Shown here piece by piece: positions 44,786-54,931 of a stretch of 64,000 bases of DNA (position 1 is the stretch's first letter; every line of letters begins with the position of its first letter). The position numbers were made by a program, and so were the translations under genes. The stretch lies in the NCBI GenBank assembly GCA_022036555.1, contig CM039124.1, positions 55,086,456 through 55,150,455 on the forward strand, written 5' to 3'. This DNA is from Microstegium vimineum (Eukaryota; Streptophyta; Magnoliopsida; Poales; Poaceae). A model generated the notes under the pieces. That model searched no databases. It saw nothing but the letters and a program-made list of their open reading frames with translations, and had not been told where the DNA came from.

Positions 44786-45594
44786 CTAGTCCACCAACCC
44801 GTGCTGCCGCACGGATTAGATTCTTCCTTGAGACCTGATTTTGAGACACTTTAGCAATAAAAACCATTCAATTAATTTTTATTTGGATCTATAGTTGAGA
44901 TTGTATCAAATTTATTAGGTGAATTTTTGAGTTCCAATCACATTTATGTATGTATGCATAGTACGGCCCAATAGAAGGTCTTAGGGACCTTCTCCCTTCG
45001 TCCTGAAAGTATATTGCATTGTAGTCATTCTTAAAAAAAATAAGAGTGCAATAGGCGCATGTACTCCTCACCTACTTTTTAATCACTTAACATCCAAGCA
45101 AGTAAGCAACCAAAGTTTTGTACTACATATAAGAGCATCTTCAAGAGTCCTTCTAAAATTTACTCTCTAAATCATCATTGAAAGAGCCATTTAGATAAAA
45201 TAACTCTCTATATCTTTGTACCCTACAATAATTTTTCCGTCTTGTGCTCACTCTAGAGAGTTATACTCGCTCTTCATCTTTGGCTAGCAAGAAATCTGGA
45301 ATAGAAAATATCTATATTTGATATCCAATTAAAGAGAGAGTTGGAAGATATTTTTTTAATCAAAATCACTATTCCTATAAATTAGGAAGGATATAAATTG
45401 GAGTTGCTATAAGACCAAATATTTGGATTGTGGTCATATGCATGTATTAGTAATGGACTTGTTTTGTTATTTTTTTCATGCCTTTTTTCATTTATAAAAT
45501 GGAAGTTTTGCAACATATTGTAATTATTTATTTATTTAAAAAAACATATACAGGCCGATATCATACCATGTCCCTTTGTAATCTCTTAAACAAA

Positions 45595-45895
45595 ATAATA
45601 CAATAATAACCATATATTTTTGTGGAATTTCATCCATTGGTTTAATTAATTCATGTTATTTTAATTTGAAGTCACTAATAAAATAAGATTATTAGATATC
45701 CTTACATCCAATAGTACTGCAAAATTTAATCTACCATATCCTCATATATAGGGTAAATAACACAATAACAACCATATGTTTTGTGGTTTGATAAAGTGGT
45801 TTAATTAATTCATGTTTTTCTAATTTTAAGACACAAATAAATTTGAATGATTAGATCTTCTCACATCCAAGAGCTCTTCTAAACTTAACCCCACA
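45595..45895. repeat. Diverged tandem repeat within the Helitron
   Basis: Two units of about 150 bp (near 45595-45740 and 45755-45895) share the words acaataataaccatat/acaataacaaccatat, ggtttaattaattcatgtt and ttagat-cttacatcca. The second is more diverged. No function is apparent. Confidence 0.65.
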
Positions 45896-46144
45896 GGGTG
45901 CGTCCTATCAAAAATTCTTGCCAATCTTGGAGGTCAATGCGATACATAGTGATGCAACCTTCATATCAAGCATCTGAATTTCTATAGTAGAAAGCAACGA
46001 CTAACAAATAAATAAAGGAAGTTGTCTTGGATGAAGATCGATCGATGACAATCAACTGCGAGAGTCAATAACTGTATGCACCCACACCAAGCCAGATCTT
46101 GCCGGTCTGCAGAACAACTTGTCTACAACAAAACCTTGTGTCAA

Positions 46145-46243
46145 ATACCCATGAAATGATTTATACTAATTACATCCATTGGATACATCGAGTCTGAATG
46201 TATCCAATAATGAATGTAATTAGTATAAACATTTCATGGGTAT
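46145..46243. repeat. Long hairpin (42-bp arms, 13-nt loop) within the Helitron
   Basis: The left arm at 46145-46186 (atacccatgaaatgatttat, then actaattacatccattggatac) pairs with the right arm at 46200-46243 with only a few mismatches, leaving a 13-nt loop. It could be a tiny fold-back insertion. As RNA it would form a strong stem. Confidence 0.8.
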
Positions 46244-46321
46244 ATATATATATATATATGCACCAAAACGCATGTGGAACGGCTTTGTTTTATATGAAAT
46301 CCAAGCCGAAAAGGCAGATTG

Positions 46322-46366
<45 letters not shown>

Positions 46367-46428
46367 CAAAACGCATGTGGAACGGCTTTGTTTTATATGA
46401 AATCCAAGTCGAAAAGGCAGATTGCTTA
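46241..46428. repeat. 103-bp tandem duplication carrying (TA)n tracts
   Basis: The segment gcaccaaaacgcatgtggaa...ggcagattgctt occurs at 46260-46324 and 46363-46427 with a single visible base difference. Each copy is preceded by a TA tract (46241-46259 and 46326-46362). The period is 103 bp. The duplication is recent and the TA tracts are likely unstable. Confidence 0.9.
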
Positions 46429-47337
46429 TTACAAACTCCCGATGTTACTTCTTGCAATTAGTTATGTGCAAACTTTTTGTCTCCCGACTATCCTCCAATC
46501 ACAGCACAATGAGAAGCAGTCAGAACAGGCAATATGGCATGCGATGTGCTTATACGACTTGGTTCAAGAAATCACGGACCGCTATACATCATACACCAGC
46601 AGCATCGGCATACTAAGACAGCTCACCTGTCGAGGGCACACCACCCCTTGCCGAGCTCCTCGGATCGATGACCTCGCTTGGGCAGCTCCTTCGGCATCGT
46701 TCCGGCTGGCACCCGGCGCACTCACACCCACATATGACATATCCACGCGTACGTAACTTAACCATTGGTCTCGGAATCGGGAAGAGGCCGGGTCGAGGCG
46801 GGAAGCGGGATGATGATGTGAGGCGCGGTGTCGGAATTGCTGGGGAGGCCGTGCGCGCTAACCAAGGAAGGCGGCGCGGTCGTAGCTAGCAGGGATCATG
46901 GCCGGGAAGAGAAGAATTACCGATGGGTTAGATTAGATTAGATTAGATGGGGTCGACGTAAAACACCTGAATTAATTTGCGCAGTTATTTTAATTAATTA
47001 ATCCAATAGCTATCTTTTGCTCTTAATTAATTGATGCAATGGCTATATATATTATTTCTCGTGATCAATTGAACCGTACCTTATAAAAAAAAATTAACTG
47101 CATTGACGCGTGGACTCGGCTTTTCTCCGCAAAAAAAATTGATAGATAAGTTGTCTATTTTTTAATCTATAATGGCACATGGGTAATTTTATGGATGATC
47201 TAATGGTCATCGGTGGTAACAAACTTTTGGTTGGATGGCCGGATGTGTCTGATTAACGTGAGAATTTCTATTCTTAGCGTATCTGGTGAAAATTAACGTG
47301 GAGCCTCCGTTGGGGTCTCCAATTAGTAATAGTAAGA

Positions 47338-47510
47338 TATTAAAATATATTAATATTTATGTTACATAATTAGTATCATCGGAAAGATATTTAAGTCTAA
47401 ATTTTTAACAAAATTATTTAAAGATATAAATGTTGTTCGTATTTTATATAAATCAAGTCAAATGTGTGGTACGAACACCAAAAATGATAATTAATTTGAG
47501 ACGAAGAGAG
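47338..47510. mobile_element. Stowaway MITE, right half (split by the Helitron)
   Basis: This continues the element begun at 44726. It contains tttatgttacataattagta and the body shared with the complete copy at 51691, and ends gagacgaagagag followed by TA (47511-47512). Confidence 0.85.
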
Positions 47511-47512
47511 TA

Positions 47513-48143
47513 CATGTCACACTTACGCATCATTAGAAAATGCCCACGTGACGTGACAGATAAGGACCTATAGGTGCATCACTTACCAAGTTTAGAAACC
47601 AAAAAACATGTATTTCAAAATTCATGGGCCTAGGTGAAACTCCTTTATAAGTTCGAGTACTGCTGACGTATTTATAGTATGTAATTAGTATTGTTAGATA
47701 AATCAGTGAATATAATTCCTACAATAAATTTATTTAGAGATATTAGTATTGTTTTTTATAAACCCAGTTAAATTTAAAAAATTTGAAATAGAGATGATAC
47801 ATGCGGCTGCTCCATACACTATTACCAATTTACACCTAGAAATATTTGTCTACAAATGAAAATTACTAAGTTTCCAAGAGCATTACAACAAGGTGATGTA
47901 ACAGACCAATCATACATGGAGCACTTCTCATTAATTAACCCCATTGCGGCTAAGGATAAACTTATTTTGTGTACTGCACTACCTAGGCATCGAAGAGTAC
48001 ACCATTATTAAGTACACACCACACTACAGAATACTCCTGCTTGGATACAGAGATACACGCACATGTGTTCGCAGTTACTACTAAAAAAACGAAATACACG
48101 CGCATGGTAGTTGATCCGTACGACTACCCGCGTTTGCGTGCAT
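47513..48143. other. Intergenic DNA and P450 3' region
   Basis: AT-rich sequence with a weak Stowaway remnant near 47660-47800 (tgtaattagtattgttagata, ttatttagagatattagta). The part just before 48144 is the likely 3' untranslated region of the P450 gene. Confidence 0.4.
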
Positions 48144-49932
48144 CTACATGCACACCGGGACAAATGGGGTGGCACATAGCGTCAGCGGCGAGCGGCGGCG
48201 CACGCCGAGGCCGGGGGCCTCCTCCATGTCAACCTTCTCGACGCCGTCCGGTAGCGACCAGTCGAAGTGGTAGAGGAGGCCGACGAGCGCGAGCTCCATG
48301 CTGGCGAGCCCGTAGTTGAACCCGGGGCACATCCGCCTGCCGGAGCCGAACGGCAGGAACTCGTAGCTGCCGCCGGTGAAGTCGACGGCGCCGTCCTCGA
48401 ACCGCTCCGGCTTGAACTCCTCGGCGTCGTCCCAGTACCTCGGGTCGCGGCCGATGGCGAACGCGTTGATGATGACGCGCGACCTCGCCGGGATCGTGTA
48501 CCCGTCCAGCTCGCACTCCTCGATGCTCTCCCGCGGCACCAGCAGCGGCGCCGGCGGGTGCAGCCGTAGCGCCTCCTTGATCACCAGCTTCAGGTACCGC
48601 AGGTTGCTCCCCTGCAGGTCCGCCTCCGTCACCACCGCTTTCCCCCGGAACGCCTCCCGGATCTGCCCCTGCAGCTTCTTCATCACCGCTGGGTTCCGCA
48701 TCAGCTCCGACATCCCCCACTCCAACGCCGACGCCGACGTCCCCGTCCCGCCGGCGAACATGTCCTGGCCATGCGTGCATGCATGTGATTAATACAGTAA
48801 TTGTTAACTACTAGTACTACTATGAGTGACACGTGATGATTGCTAATACTCGTGTGGTTTGTTAAATGACTGACTACCAGTATGATGGCCTTGATTCTGC
48901 TGTTGGTGAGGTGGAAGCCGAAGCCGCCTTTCTCCTGGAGGGCGACGAGCACGTCGACGAGGTTCTCCTCGGCGTTGTCGGCGCCGCTCCTGATCTTGTC
49001 GTCGCGGATGGCCTTCCTCTCGGCGATGATCTCCTCCAGGATGGCGTCCACCGTCCTGTGGATGCCCTGGAGGCTGCGCGTCATGCCGGTGACCTTGGCC
49101 AGCACGGTGGTCCACGTCGGGAACAGGTCCGGGATGTTGAAGCCGCTCGACAGGCTGACGCCGGCCTTGATGGCCGCCAAGAACTCCGGCGCGTTCTTGC
49201 GCTTCTTCCCGAACGCCGCCCGCGACACGACGCTGTTGGTCAGGCTGTGGAATATCACGCTCAGGTTCACCGCCGTCGATGGCCCCGCCGCTCGGATCTC
49301 CTCAATCCGCAGCGCCACCTTCATTCAGTTCGTTCATGCATATAATCTTGTCAGGGAGGGCGACATGGCATGACATTTTTTCCTTTTTTTTTCTTTGCCG
49401 GTGCATTCTTAGTGTTAGTGGAGTGTTACTCTAATTATTATGCGTTACGTTACGTTAACACAGACAGCTAACGTACCTCGTCTTGCCTGATGTGGCGGAA
49501 AGAGAGCACGCGCTTGGGGCTAAGGATCTCGGCGGCGCAGAGCTGGCGCAGCTTGCGCCAGTAATCGCCGGAGGGGGAGAAGAGGATGTCGGCCCAGTCG
49601 TAGCCGACGATCTCCCCGGCGAGGAGCTTGGGCCTGGTGGCGAAGTTGGTGTCGTGGGTCTTGAGCACCGCGCGCGCCGTCTCCTTGGAGGAGGCCACCA
49701 CCAGTGGCGTCTCGCCGAGGCGCAGCATCATGAGCGGGCCGTGCACGCGGGCCATGTCCAGCAGCGCGCGGTGCGGCAGCACGTTCACCAGGTGGTGCAT
49801 GCTGCCGATCACCGGCAGCTTCCACGGGCCTGGCGGCAGCCGCGGCCGAGGCTTCAGGGCCAGCTTCAGCAGCTGCAGCAGCGCCACGGCCACGATGGAG
49901 AGCAGGAGCGACTGGTTGAAGTAGTCGTCCAT
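48144..49932 (-). CDS. A-type cytochrome P450, CYP71-clan (3 exons, 505 aa)
   Basis: Exons are 49932-49477, 49318-48878 and 48764-48144, with two phase-0 GT-AG introns (158 and 113 bp). P450s of this clan are ER-anchored haem monooxygenases of plant specialised metabolism. An N-terminal hydrophobic anchor spans about residues 8-24, followed by the proline hinge RPRLPPGPWKLPVIGS. The C-helix is WRKLRQLC. The ExxR motif is E363-A-L-R366, the PERF motif is FKPERF (417-422), and the haem-binding loop is FGSGRRMCPG with Cys445. The I-helix reads AGGTGTSA (303-310), so Gly307 replaces the usual Asp/Glu. An upstream in-frame ATG at 49992 would add 20 residues ahead of the anchor. The ATG at 49932 gives the typical anchor position and is preferred. 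The substrate cannot be told from sequence. Confidence 0.93.
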
Positions 49933-50067
49933 GGCTACCTGGGCTAGCTGCTGCTGGCTACTACGTGCTACTCTACTAGTTGCTTGCTTCACTCAACATA
50001 CACTGTCGTCGACTGTCGAGTGTGCTCGGACGGTCGTTGCTTGCTCGGTTCGATCCTGGATTGGGGG

Positions 50068-50075
50068 TATTTATA
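50068..50075 (-). promoter_or_regulatory. TATA box of the P450 gene
   Basis: Read on the minus strand this is TATAAATA, 136 bp before the preferred start codon at 49932. Transcription start is expected near 50040. This supports a short leader, in which the ATG at 49992 would also lie. Confidence 0.65.
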
Positions 50076-50174
50076 GGCCCAAAGAGGGGGATCACGTGGC
50101 ACGTGCGATGATGCCATTGCAGCATCTGCATGTGACAAAGATCTCCAGTTGATCCTTGCAGCAGACACAGGGAG

Positions 50175-50525
50175 AATAAACAGAACAAGAAACAAGCTGC
50201 ATTGCTCGAGGAATTTGTTTAAGCAAGTGGATCAGGGACTCAAGACTGAAGAGGGACGAAGAGGAAACAGAACAAAAAACAAGCTGCATTGCTTTCTCAC
50301 CACCTAGCTAGCTAGCTAGCTATCAGTAGGCATGTTTTGTCTACCAGTAAATTTGCAATGGTAGGAGTGTTAGCTAGTTACTTACTAGTACATGTGACAC
50401 ACATGTGTGAGACAGTAAGAGCAGTGTTAGCAAGTATTTCACCTAGCTAGAGCTGTCAATAATCATGTTTGTCTGCCTTGCATTGGTAGGAGTATATTTA
50501 GCAGTACTTACTAGTACATGTTTTT
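50175..50525. repeat. Diverged tandem duplications upstream of the P450 gene
   Basis: First pair: acagaacaagaaacaagctg at about 50180 and acagaacaaaaaacaagctg at about 50268, both followed by cattgct. Second pair: 50310-50400 (catgttttgtctaccag..., caatggtaggagtgttagct, acttactagtacatg) and 50440-50522 (catgtttgtctgcc, cattggtaggagtata, acttactagtacatg). A CTAG tetranucleotide repeat lies near 50304-50322. Confidence 0.75.
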
Positions 50526-51690
50526 TTTTACCCTTTACTATGAGGCATGTCTGACAGTGTGTAAAAGAGCAGTGTCAGCATGTTCAGTAGCGCATATTGT
50601 TCCTGCCGTGTACTCCCCCTCTGCTCTGCATCCTTCGCGACTCGCCTTTCTTCTTCGGTCATTCTCCACTACTAGCTCAAAACAGCGAGCAACAGCTCTA
50701 CGCCGGCCCAGAATCCAAAGCTGCAAAACAGCAGGACCTCCATTCTCCCTTTCATCAATCTCTGCCTTCTCTCCCAATGCAGCACTCATCCTTGGCTAGT
50801 TGCTTGAGCCCCCGGCCCTCATCTTGTTAGTACCCAACGAGCTACTAGTAAATAAGTTCATGTGCCTTACTACGTTGTGCATGGTTAGACTGGATACGCG
50901 ACACACGGTATGCACATGTGTCCTGCGTGACGTTCTGCAGCACATTATCTGCGTGCCTCCATGTCTCACTCGTGAAACACATACCGTACGTGTCGCCGTG
51001 TGGGCACGAGATGCGGGATTGCGGCGGGTGGATGGCAAAAGATAACCCTAAACATTTGTTTGGCATACTACTGGGGATCAGATGAGGTCGTGCTCGCCGC
51101 TCGCGTGCATGTGCCGCCGCGGGGACCGCCGTATAGTATACGGTGACGACGTACACGTATACTCTCCTCGATCACGGGCTCCAAAAGTTTTGGGCTGCTC
51201 AAATCGAGCCCGGCGCATCATTCCATTATCTGTCCACCTCCGTTGTGGCTCCCTAGCTGCCTATCTGAACAAGGGAGATGAAGTCGAATTGTCTGACACC
51301 ACCTAGCCCTTAGGGATGTCTCGTGCTGTGTCAGGGAGAAGTTTGACGGTGATTTCACGCAAATGGAAGGTTTAATTGTGGAGGAGTAGGGCATATTATG
51401 TGTTGATGAGCTTGTCTAACGAGGCACATTGATTGCACTACAAAGGTATAGTTGAAGGAGCCAATGTTTCATGCCTTAGGTCGTGGTCGAGAATGGACAC
51501 AGGAAGGAGGATTTGCAATCCATTGATGGCTTTGGAGGTTATGAAAAGCATGTTGGGTATGACGATGTTCAGGCATCGGGAAGGGAAATTAAACTTGGTT
51601 GAAGACACCAACTTGACGGAGGAGCCCATTCAATCTTTGCCGCTAGCTAGCCTGTTGATGTGTACCGTGGATGATTGTAGGTAGGACGTA
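50526..51690. other. Intergenic DNA, no gene recognised
   Basis: Mixed sequence with many short frames. A frame of 83 codons at 51433-51684 and those around 50800-51160 show no recognisable family or conserved motif. They may include relics of captured genes, but this cannot be supported. Confidence 0.35.
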
Positions 51691-51956
51691 CTCACTCTAT
51701 CAAAAAAAAAAAAAAGTCGTTCTCGCTTCTCATCTCAAAAAGTCAAAAAAATTTAACTTTAATCAACTATATTTAACAAAATTTTAATATTTATGGTACA
51801 TAATTAGTATCATTAGATAGATCTTTGAATATACTTTAATACTAAATTTATTTAGAGATATAAATGTTATACATATTTTTTACAAATCTAGTCAAAATTA
51901 AAAAAGTTTGACTAGCACGTTTTTTATAGCGACTTTTTTTTTTGGGACGGAAGGAG
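51691..51956. mobile_element. Stowaway MITE, 266 bp
   Basis: The left end CTCACTCTATC followed by a poly-A run and gtcgttctcgctt, and the right end agcgac, poly-T, gggacggaaggag, are inverted relatives. TA flanks both sides (51689-51690, 51957-51958). It is a full-length sister of the MITE split by the Helitron. Confidence 0.82.
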
Positions 51957-52046
51957 TACTCAAATGTCGTTGTTTTCAAAGCTTCAACATCAATCAAGGT
52001 CGATCAGCAATGGTCCGGAACCTCGTTTTGGGCAGACAGCTAGCTA

Positions 52047-52275
52047 CTCCCTCTATTTAAGTATTGTTTTTTGTTTCTGTGTCACAACTTTGATTTGATT
52101 TATATGAAATACGTTTAATATTTATGTCTCCAAATAAATTTATTAAAAAACTATATCAAAAAATCTATCTAATGATGTCAATTATGTATCATAAATATTA
52201 ATAGTTTTTTAAATAAAATTAATCTAAGTTATTTCTTCGGAAGTGAGAAAGACAGTTATTTTGGAATGGAAGGAG
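52047..52275. mobile_element. Stowaway MITE, 229 bp
   Basis: The left end CTCCCTCTATTTAAGTATTG and the right end agttattttggaatggaaggag are diverged inverted copies with TA on both sides (52045-52046, 52276-52277). The body matches the other family members (caattatgtatcataaatat in inverted orientation). Confidence 0.78.
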
Positions 52276-52277
52276 TA

Positions 52278-53175
52278 GGTCCAAAGGTGAGGCCAGGCTA
52301 TTGAGGACTTCGCGCTAGCCGTCACTGAGCTTGTTTCGGCCAATGCAAGCGCACGGCAACAATGGCGATAGCCCTTGCCAAATCGGTACGGATTCGTCAG
52401 ACCATCGGTGGTTTGTCCGTCTAATCAATTGCAAAATTCCTACGAATCCACCGCCGTAGGCACCTTGCTACCCTCGGACATCCCGGATCGTGCGGTGCGG
52501 TTCGGCGATGGACACTGGGCAGTTCATATTCGGCAGAGTCTGCCTATCGAGCGCTGCACATCGGAGCAGTTCCGTTTGGTAGCATGCTCATCTAAGCACT
52601 TTGACACCTCTCTAGGTCCATATCTTCTTGAGCGTCAGCACCGGGCATCCATCCACAAGAAACACAGTTAGGCTGGGCTCCAAGAAGGAATGCTATCTAT
52701 GCGATCAAGAAGACGAGAACATTCCTTCAGGCTCATTCTGAAGACGAGCAAGTTCCTGACAACCTCCCCTTCTGTCGATGCTGGTGACACTCGGGTGACG
52801 CGGCCGCGTGAAACAGTGCGAGAAACAGACCGCGCAGGCGTCTGAACGCACGCTCAGTCCATCCAAAGATCCAGGCGCTAGCAAGCCCGTTAGACGGTTA
52901 GAGCATTAGAGTGCGCAGGGGAGTATACAATATTGATATTTATGATGTATAATAATATTAACTGTTAAATATGTTTTTTACAATAAATTTATTTAGAGAT
53001 ACAAATGTTGCTAGTATTTTTATAAATCTATAAAAAAAGAAATTTTGATCTGCACGGAAACATTTATTTTTGGAGTGAGTAGTTTGAAGGAGCTCTCTCA
53101 GACAAGACTGAAACTGGTTTGGAGGAGCCCTGTCGGACAGGACTACTGTAGCTAGGAGCTGCAGTTTCCGGCTGC
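52278..53175. other. Intergenic DNA, gene relic possible
   Basis: The frame at 52375-52671 (98 codons) and surrounding GC-balanced sequence (52310-52870) look more protein-like than the flanks, but I do not recognise a family. A Stowaway remnant (tatttatgatgtataataata, tttatttagagatacaaatg) lies at about 52925-53080. Confidence 0.35.
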
Positions 53176-53178
53176 TAA

Positions 53179-53952
53179 GACTGTCTCCAACAGAGCACCT
53201 AAACGGTGACCCAAATACATTTTAAGTAGTGCACAGTGTTTTTGGTACAAAAATCCGCCTCCAACGGCCTATGCAAATGGAAGACTCATTTTGCGTACGA
53301 GCTCAAACACGACGCAAACATGCATCGCGTATCCCACGAAATGCAATCCTGTTGCGCCGGTAGTGGTGGGCCCAGGTGTTGGGGTGGAGCCGTCGGCGGC
53401 GACGTGCTTCCGCGGACGACGACGGCGAGGCGCGGATGACGACGGCGAGCCCCTCCTGTGCCTCCCCATGGCGGAGCACTCAAGGCAGCGGGCCGGCTCC
53501 CCCCAAGCGCGCTCGCCTGTTCGGCGGCGGGCCGGAGGTTGGCCGCGCAGGAGCGGTGCCGGCGCTCCCCCATGCGCTTGCCCGCGCGGCGGCCGGTCGG
53601 AGTGACCCGCGGATGGAGGGAAGCGGGGAGAGAGACGGACGGAGCTCGGCCGGGAGGGAGGCGAGTGGATCTGGGCAGGGAGGGAGACGGATGGACCTCG
53701 GACAGGGAGCACGCGAACCGCACCCGTACGCATCCGCGGCAGCGAATCCATTGGAGGAGCTCGTCGGCGTCGGGGTGGAGCAGGTCCGCCGCCGCTGCGG
53801 AGAGGACGCGCGACGTGTGGATGCGTCTCATCCTCTTTTGCGCTGGCCTGGCTGTTGGAGACGGAAGCATATGGGTGTGTGACCCTTTTGCCTGGTATGA
53901 CCCAAATGGTCAAATAGGTGCCGTATTTGCATATCCACCGTTAGAGATAGTC
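53179..53952. mobile_element. Non-autonomous transposon with GC-rich cargo, 774 bp, TAA target duplication
   Basis: Ends are GACTGTCTCCAAC at the left and GTTAGAGATAGTC at the right (10 of 13 paired). A perfect TAA triplet flanks both sides (53176-53178, 53953-53955), suggesting a PIF/Harbinger/Tourist-like origin. Subterminal words also pair, for example acctaaacggtgacccaaatac against gacccaaatggtcaaataggtg in related form. The central 450 bp are very GC-rich with CGGCG- and GAGGGAG-type repeats. The long frames on both strands there lack family features and are probably shadows. The core could be captured genic DNA. Confidence 0.65.
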
Positions 53953-53955
53953 TAA

Positions 53956-54771
53956 CTCCAAACATACTTTACTGTAGCTAGGAGCTGTAGAAGCTGCAGT
54001 TGCAGCCGCAACTATCAGTCAATCACACTAGTTAACTCCAAACAAACAGCTGCAACTCTATTCACAAAGACCTGTCTATCATGTCACGCGAGCGAAAGGT
54101 AAGAAAAAAACTCCAAGCACGAACGAAACAGAGAAGTAGCAGGCCCGTGAACCCTCTGAGCCCACCCAGGCCACAATCAGAACGTCTGAACCCACGACAC
54201 GAAGATGTCAAACTGTCGAAAGCATCGTCAGAATTCAGACAGCGGAGAGACCGTGACGGCCTGACGGGTACGTACAAGCAGAACCGCACGGAACCCGGCC
54301 TCTCAAACGGCAGACGTGCCAGTGCCAGTACAAATGCCGCTGCGGCTGCTGCATCAGCAGAGCCGGCAATCCCATGCATCGCAGCATCACACCCGCGCTA
54401 GCAAACAACACGCGACAGACCAAACCAAAACCACTGCGTCAACAAGATTGTACCACTGGACTGAAGACGATTGTACATTCTGTTCCTAGGTGTAGCCACT
54501 TTTACAGGCACTTTCCTGCCTTATGCCTTCTTCTCCTCCCGATCCAATCCCCCTAACACCATTCTCAGACATTACAACTGCAGCTCAATGTTACTAGTAC
54601 ACTGCAACCACATGATGGGCCCTAACACACGATGAACACAAAAGAGAAATCGAAACTACAAAACTAGAGTATTTGATGAGGAACTCTCTCCCTTTCTCCA
54701 TAGGCGGCGCGATAAGTTTCCTTCTGTCACCATTGATTGATTCTTCTGAAAGAGCTAGCTAACTGACTCTC

Positions 54772-54805
<34 letters not shown>

Positions 54806-54931
54806 ACAACTGTTAGAAGCAGAAAATATGTACAGACACTAGGCTCCTCTTCTTCTTGTTGTTGTTGTCCTCCCTTCCTCTAGGGAAGGAGGGTGACTAT
54901 AGAAGCGATCTTGAATTGATAGCCTGAAAGA
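53956..54931. other. Intergenic DNA and WRKY 3' region
   Basis: Frames at 54062-54400 on both strands are not recognised. The stretch 54440-54931 is probably the long 3' untranslated region of the WRKY gene and includes a 33-base poly-C run. Confidence 0.4.
54773..54805. repeat. Homopolymer of 33 C in the WRKY 3' region
   Basis: An uninterrupted C run (G run on the WRKY sense strand), 128 bp downstream of the stop codon. As RNA such a G run could form a quadruplex-like structure. Its assembled length is unreliable because such runs slip in sequencing. Confidence 0.9.

Larger units (their letters stand above)
44786..47337 (-). mobile_element. Non-autonomous Helitron, 2552 bp
   Basis: Read on the minus strand the element begins TCTTACTATTACTAATTGG (5' TC end, at 47337). 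It ends with a hairpin CCGTGC-GGCA-GCACGG, a 9-nt spacer and CTAG (44786-44789). It is inserted between A and T. These are the three diagnostic Helitron features: 5' TC, 3' hairpin plus CTRR, and A/T target without duplication. Joining the flanks rebuilds a normal 233-bp Stowaway MITE with TA on both sides, which independently fixes both borders. Inside there is no helicase or Rep gene. It holds a MITE-like agagcatcttcaagagtcc segment near 45132, repeats near 45600-45895, a hairpin and TA-repeat duplication, and a GC-richer block (46620-46890) that could be captured host DNA but is not recognised. Confidence 0.9.

Noticed and set aside
50045..50066. GGTTCGATCC, a tRNA T-arm-like word
   Set aside because: The neighbouring bases do not form a T-stem, and no anticodon or acceptor stem can be folded around it. 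It lies in the P450 promoter/leader.
54062..54401. Frames of 105 codons on both strands downstream of the WRKY gene
   Set aside because: They mirror each other, show no family features and lie in sequence expected to be non-coding.
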